A stretch of DNA of 9,214 nucleotides from an uncultured Alistipes sp. (GTDB lineage: Bacteria > Bacteroidota > Bacteroidia > Bacteroidales > Rikenellaceae): contig CAAGHX010000071.1 in the NCBI GenBank assembly GCA_900769745.1, positions 1 to 9,214 on the forward strand, given 5' to 3'. Both the position numbers and the translations under genes were made by a program. Positions 6,086 through 9,214 of the stretch are shown here, piece by piece (position 1 is the stretch's first letter; each line of letters opens with the position of its first letter). The notes beneath the pieces are model-generated. The model searched no databases. It saw nothing but the letters and a program-made list of their open reading frames with translations, and was not told where the DNA came from.

Positions 6086-7006
6086 ATGAAAAGACTCTAT
6101 ATTTTGGTGGCACTCACATTTGCCACATTGAGCCTCTCGGCTCAGGATTTGATTGTCGGTTCGTACAACATTCGTAACGACAACGAAGGCGACGTAAGGC
6201 GTGGAAACGGCTGGTTTCAGCGTTGCCCTGTAATCTGCGACATGATTGAGTGGAACGACGTTGATGTATTTGGCGCACAGGAGGTTAAGCGCAACCAGAT
6301 TGACGATATGCTTCGCGAGTTGGAGGGCTATGCCTATGTTGGCGTGGGCCGTGATGACGGTAAGGACGAGGGTGAGTTCTCGCCTGTGTTCTACAAGCGC
6401 GACCGCTTCAAGCTCCTCGACTCGGGCACATTCTGGATTTCAGAGACTCCCGACAAGGTGGGTGTTAAAGGCTGGGACGCAGCTCTGCCTCGCATCTGCT
6501 CTTACGCACGTTTGCAGGATAAGGTAACAAAGCGCAAGTTCTGGTTCTTCAACCTTCATATGGACCACGTTGGCGTGGAGGCTCGCAAGGAGGGTGCTAA
6601 GCTCATCGCTCGCAAGATTACCCAGATGTGTGGCAACGAGCCAGCAATGGTATCGGGCGACTTCAATGTTGACCAGAACAACGAGGCCTACAAGACCATC
6701 GTATCGCAGGGCGTGTTGAGCGACTCTTACGAGTTGGCAGCAAAGCGTTATGCGCAGACTGGTACATTCAACAGTTTCGACCCAAATCTCCACACCAACA
6801 GCCGCATCGACCACATCTTCGTAACCAAGCAGATTAAGGTGCGCAACTACGCTGTACTCACCGATGGCTACTGGACTGAGCTTAAGGAGCCTACTAAGAG
6901 CGTGAAGGGTAATGCAGCGCCAAAGGAGATTGACTTCAAAAAGCACAACCACCGCTGCCCATCAGACCACTACCCAGTGATGATTAAGGTAGATTTCGCT
7001 AAGTAG
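6086..7006 (+). CDS. Secreted endonuclease/exonuclease/phosphatase (EEP) superfamily protein
   Basis: The EEP fold hydrolyses phosphodiester or phosphomonoester bonds in nucleic acids, inositol phosphates or sphingomyelin with a divalent metal. The 306-residue product has a signal peptide (MKR, hydrophobic core, LSLSAQ, likely cut near residue 19-20), so it acts in the periplasm or outside. All core motifs are present: YNIR (Asn28), AQEV (metal ligand Glu66), NLHMDH (His158), SGDFNV (Asp192, Asn194), RIDHIF (Asp242) and the terminal SDHYPV (Asp294, His295). An intact active site therefore seems certain, but the substrate is not. It has the single-domain size of the secreted Bacteroidota members that lie near glycan-degrading genes, which argues against a DNA-repair role. 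It starts 18 bp after the ROK stop and is followed 59 bp later by the beta-galactosidase, fitting one transcript. Confidence 0.88.
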   Translation: MKRLYILVALTFATLSLSAQDLIVGSYNIRNDNEGDVRRGNGWFQRCPVICDMIEWNDVDVFGAQEVKRNQIDDMLRELEGYAYVGVGRDDGKDEGEFSPVFYKRDRFKLLDSGTFWISETPDKVGVKGWDAALPRICSYARLQDKVTKRKFWFFNLHMDHVGVEARKEGAKLIARKITQMCGNEPAMVSGDFNVDQNNEAYKTIVSQGVLSDSYELAAKRYAQTGTFNSFDPNLHTNSRIDHIFVTKQIKVRNYAVLTDGYWTELKEPTKSVKGNAAPKEIDFKKHNHRCPSDHYPVMIKVDFAK

Positions 7007-7065
7007 GATTCGACGATACCAAAGAATTTTTCAACAGTGAGATAGATTAAAAATCAGAAGAGTAA

Positions 7066-9214
7066 ATGAAGAGATTTTCACTATTGCTCATCGCTTCGAT
7101 GGCAACAATGGCTCTGTCAGCACAGAGCTTCACCGAGTGGCAGGATGCCGAGGTGAATGAGATTAACCGTGCTCCAATGCACGCTTCGTACAAGATTTTC
7201 AACGATGCCGAGGCTGCTGCTGGCAAGTATTGCGATGCCGCATACCCCTATCGCCTCTCGCTCAACGGCACTTGGCGATTCAACTGGGTGGAGAATGCCG
7301 ATCAGCGCCCTACTGACTTCTTCACTCTCGGCTACAACGACGCATCGTGGGCTAAGATGGAGGTGCCAGCTATGTGGGAGCTCAACGGCTATGGCGACCC
7401 GGTGTATGTAAACGTGGGTTATGCCTGGAGAGGTAACTTCCGCAACGAGCCTCCCAAGGTGCCCAACGAGCAGAACCACGTAGGTTCATATCGCCGCGAG
7501 GTGGAGATTCCAGCCGAGTGGAATGGCCGCGACGTTATGCTTAACATCGGCGCAGCTGTATCGAACGTATATGTGTGGGTGAACGGCAAGTTTGCTGGTT
7601 ACTCTGAGGATAGCCACCTCGGCGCATCGTTCGACATCACGAAGCTCGTAAAGCCAGGCAAGAACCTCATCGCATTGCAGGTTTTCCGCTGGTGCGACGG
7701 CTCATACCTCGAGGACCAGGATTTGTGGCGTTTGAGCGGTATCTCACGCGACGTAACACTGGAGGCACGCCCAAAGGCTCGTCTTCAGGATTTGATGATT
7801 ACTCCAGTTCTCGACGAGCAGTATAAGAACGCTAAGCTCAATATCGATATGGAGTTCACAGCCGGCATCAAGCAGGCTGACATCAAGCTCGTTGATATGC
7901 AGGGCAAGACCGTTGCCGAGGCTAAGGCTACACCTGTAAAGGGCAAGGCAACACTCTCGATGGATGTAGAGAACCCAGCTAAGTGGTCGGCCGAGGAGCC
8001 AAACCTCTACAAGGTTATCGTGGCCGTAAACGATGGCAAGACAACCACTGAAGCTTATGCCCAGCGCATCGGTTTCCGTTCATCAGAGATTAAGAACGCG
8101 CAGCTTCTCGTAAACGGCCAGCCAGTACTTTTCAAGGGTGCTAACCGCCACGAGGTGGACCCATTGAAGGGTTTTGTGATGTCACGCGAGCGAATGATTG
8201 AGGATATCAAGCTGATGAAGCAGTTCAACCTCAACGCAGTGCGTACTTGCCACTACCCCGACACACCAGAGTGGTATGACCTCTGCGACGAGTATGGTTT
8301 GTATGTTATCGACGAGGCTAACGTGGAGTCACACGGTATGGGTTATGGCGACCGCACATTGGCTAAGAATCCTATCTTTGCCAAGGCTCACCTCGAGCGC
8401 AATATTCGTATGGTGGAGCGTGACAAGAACCACGCTTCGGTAATCATCTGGAGTATGGGTAACGAGGCCGGTATGGGCCCCAACTTCGAGGAGTGCTACC
8501 GCTGGATTCGCAATTTCGACCCATCACGCCCAATCCACTATGAGCAGGCTCGTTTCACAGAGTTCTCTGATATTATGTGTCCAATGTATGCTACATACGA
8601 CTGGTGCGAGAAGTATGTTACAGAGTCGCCTAAGAAGCCTCTTATCCAGTGTGAGTATGCCCACGCTATGGGTAACTCGCTCGGCGGTTTCAAGGAGTAC
8701 TGGGATTTGACACGCAAGTACCCACACTATCAGGGCGGTTTCATCTGGGACTTTGTTGACCAGGGCTTGGCTCACTACGAGAAGGACGGCAAGGTATCGT
8801 TCTACTATGGTGGCGATTACAACAACTATGACGCAACAGACAACTCATTCAATAGCAACGGTTTCATCGCTGCCGACCGCACTCCTCAGGCTCAGGCTTA
8901 TGAGGTGCGTCGCGAGTATCAGTCAATATGGACTTCGGCCGTTGACCTTGCAGCAGCGAAGGTGGAGGTTTACAACGAGAACTTCTTTATCGACCTCTCG
9001 GCTTACGCATTGGAGTGGGAGCTCGTGCAGGATGGCGTTGTGACCAAGGCTGGTCGCATCGAGAATCTCGACGTAGCGCCTCAGCAGCGCAAGCAGTACA
9101 CCTTGGGCTACTCGGCAGCCGACATCTGCCCTAAGGCTAAGGAGGTACTCCTCAACGTAAGCTACACTCTCAAGAACAAGCAGCCACTTCTCGAGATTGG
9201 CTATGCAGTTGCCG
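7066..9214 (+). CDS. Secreted GH2 beta-galactosidase, truncated by window end
   Basis: This is a LacZ-type glycoside hydrolase family 2 enzyme, releasing terminal beta-galactose by a retaining mechanism. The frame runs open from the ATG at 7066 to the last base, 716 codons; a full LacZ-type protein is around 1000 or more residues, so the C-terminal beta-sandwich part is missing only because the window ends. A signal peptide (MKRFSLLLIASMATMALSAQ) indicates export, unlike cytoplasmic E. coli LacZ. Domains in order: sugar-binding jelly roll (about 55-230, ending in GSYLEDQDLWRLSGISRDV), an Ig-like domain, then the catalytic barrel with NRHE at 360-363, VRTCHYP (Arg393, His396), acid/base Glu467 in WSMGNEAG and nucleophile Glu530 in IQCEYAHAMGN. 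The 59-bp gap before it holds no promoter consensus, so it is probably cotranscribed with ROK and EEP. GH2 includes other specificities, but these motifs are LacZ-like. Confidence 0.93.
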   Translation, partial: MKRFSLLLIASMATMALSAQSFTEWQDAEVNEINRAPMHASYKIFNDAEAAAGKYCDAAYPYRLSLNGTWRFNWVENADQRPTDFFTLGYNDASWAKMEVPAMWELNGYGDPVYVNVGYAWRGNFRNEPPKVPNEQNHVGSYRREVEIPAEWNGRDVMLNIGAAVSNVYVWVNGKFAGYSEDSHLGASFDITKLVKPGKNLIALQVFRWCDGSYLEDQDLWRLSGISRDVTLEARPKARLQDLMITPVLDEQYKNAKLNIDMEFTAGIKQADIKLVDMQGKTVAEAKATPVKGKATLSMDVENPAKWSAEEPNLYKVIVAVNDGKTTTEAYAQRIGFRSSEIKNAQLLVNGQPVLFKGANRHEVDPLKGFVMSRERMIEDIKLMKQFNLNAVRTCHYPDTPEWYDLCDEYGLYVIDEANVESHGMGYGDRTLAKNPIFAKAHLERNIRMVERDKNHASVIIWSMGNEAGMGPNFEECYRWIRNFDPSRPIHYEQARFTEFSDIMCPMYATYDWCEKYVTESPKKPLIQCEYAHAMGNSLGGFKEYWDLTRKYPHYQGGFIWDFVDQGLAHYEKDGKVSFYYGGDYNNYDATDNSFNSNGFIAADRTPQAQAYEVRREYQSIWTSAVDLAAAKVEVYNENFFIDLSAYALEWELVQDGVVTKAGRIENLDVAPQQRKQYTLGYSAADICPKAKEVLLNVSYTLKNKQPLLEIGYAVA

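Noticed and set aside
6108..6123. Sigma-54 promoter-like string TGGCAC followed by TTTGC
   Set aside because: It would be attractive given rpoN in the window, but the GG to GC spacing is 11 where 10 is required, and it lies inside the EEP signal peptide coding sequence, downstream of the gene start.
6440..6952. 170-codon open frame on the minus strand opposite the EEP gene
   Set aside because: The plus-strand frame holds every EEP catalytic motif across this stretch, so the antisense frame is a by-product of codon usage.
7007..7065. Promoter for the GH2 gene in the gap after EEP
   Set aside because: No TAnnTTTG or convincing -33 element is present; only short A/T-rich symmetry (GATT-AAA-AATC) is seen, so readthrough from ROK-EEP is preferred.

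Overview
The window looks like chromosomal DNA from a member of the Bacteroidales (Bacteroidota), probably gut-associated. The evidence is the family-level look of the proteins (Bacteroidota-type GDPD lipoprotein, secreted endonuclease/exonuclease/phosphatase-fold protein, GH2 beta-galactosidase, variant ROK protein), A-rich leaders with little or no Shine-Dalgarno, and a TAnnTTTG-type promoter element, the Bacteroidota -7 box, on each strand of the one divergent intergenic region. Genus cannot be fixed from sequence reading alone. No mobile element, CRISPR array, tRNA or rRNA was seen.

Layout. Bases 1-3573 (+): the 3' part of asnS, a secreted SGNH/GDSL hydrolase, rpoN (sigma-54), and a PAP2-like membrane protein 14 bp downstream of rpoN. 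This rightward block meets a leftward block at a strong bidirectional terminator (3605-3640). Bases 3642-4812 (-): a GDPD-family lipoprotein followed by a 65-residue protein of unknown function. Bases 4813-4951: a divergent promoter region with a perfect 10-bp dyad between the two -7 boxes. Bases 4952-9214 (+): a ROK-family sugar kinase-like protein, a secreted EEP-fold phosphohydrolase and a secreted GH2 beta-galactosidase that runs off the right edge. All three point the same way with short gaps, so they are probably one transcript.

How the genes may work together. The left block is housekeeping: translation and alternative transcription initiation. The right half reads as a small carbohydrate and phosphodiester salvage locus. 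A periplasmic or surface phosphodiesterase (GDPD), a secreted phosphohydrolase and a secreted beta-galactosidase could release sugar or glycerol phosphate outside the cytoplasm, and a cytoplasmic ROK protein could phosphorylate a released sugar. The shared divergent control region suggests that GDPD and the ROK-EEP-GH2 genes are regulated together. This joint function is inference; the substrate is not visible in the sequence.

The points most worth a second look are the near-perfect 21-bp hairpin at the extreme left edge inside asnS (real or assembly fold-back), the dyad between the divergent promoters, the ROK protein without the family's zinc motif, and two enzyme-family proteins (SGNH and PAP2-like) with substituted catalytic positions. 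I do not see a clearly novel multi-gene system.
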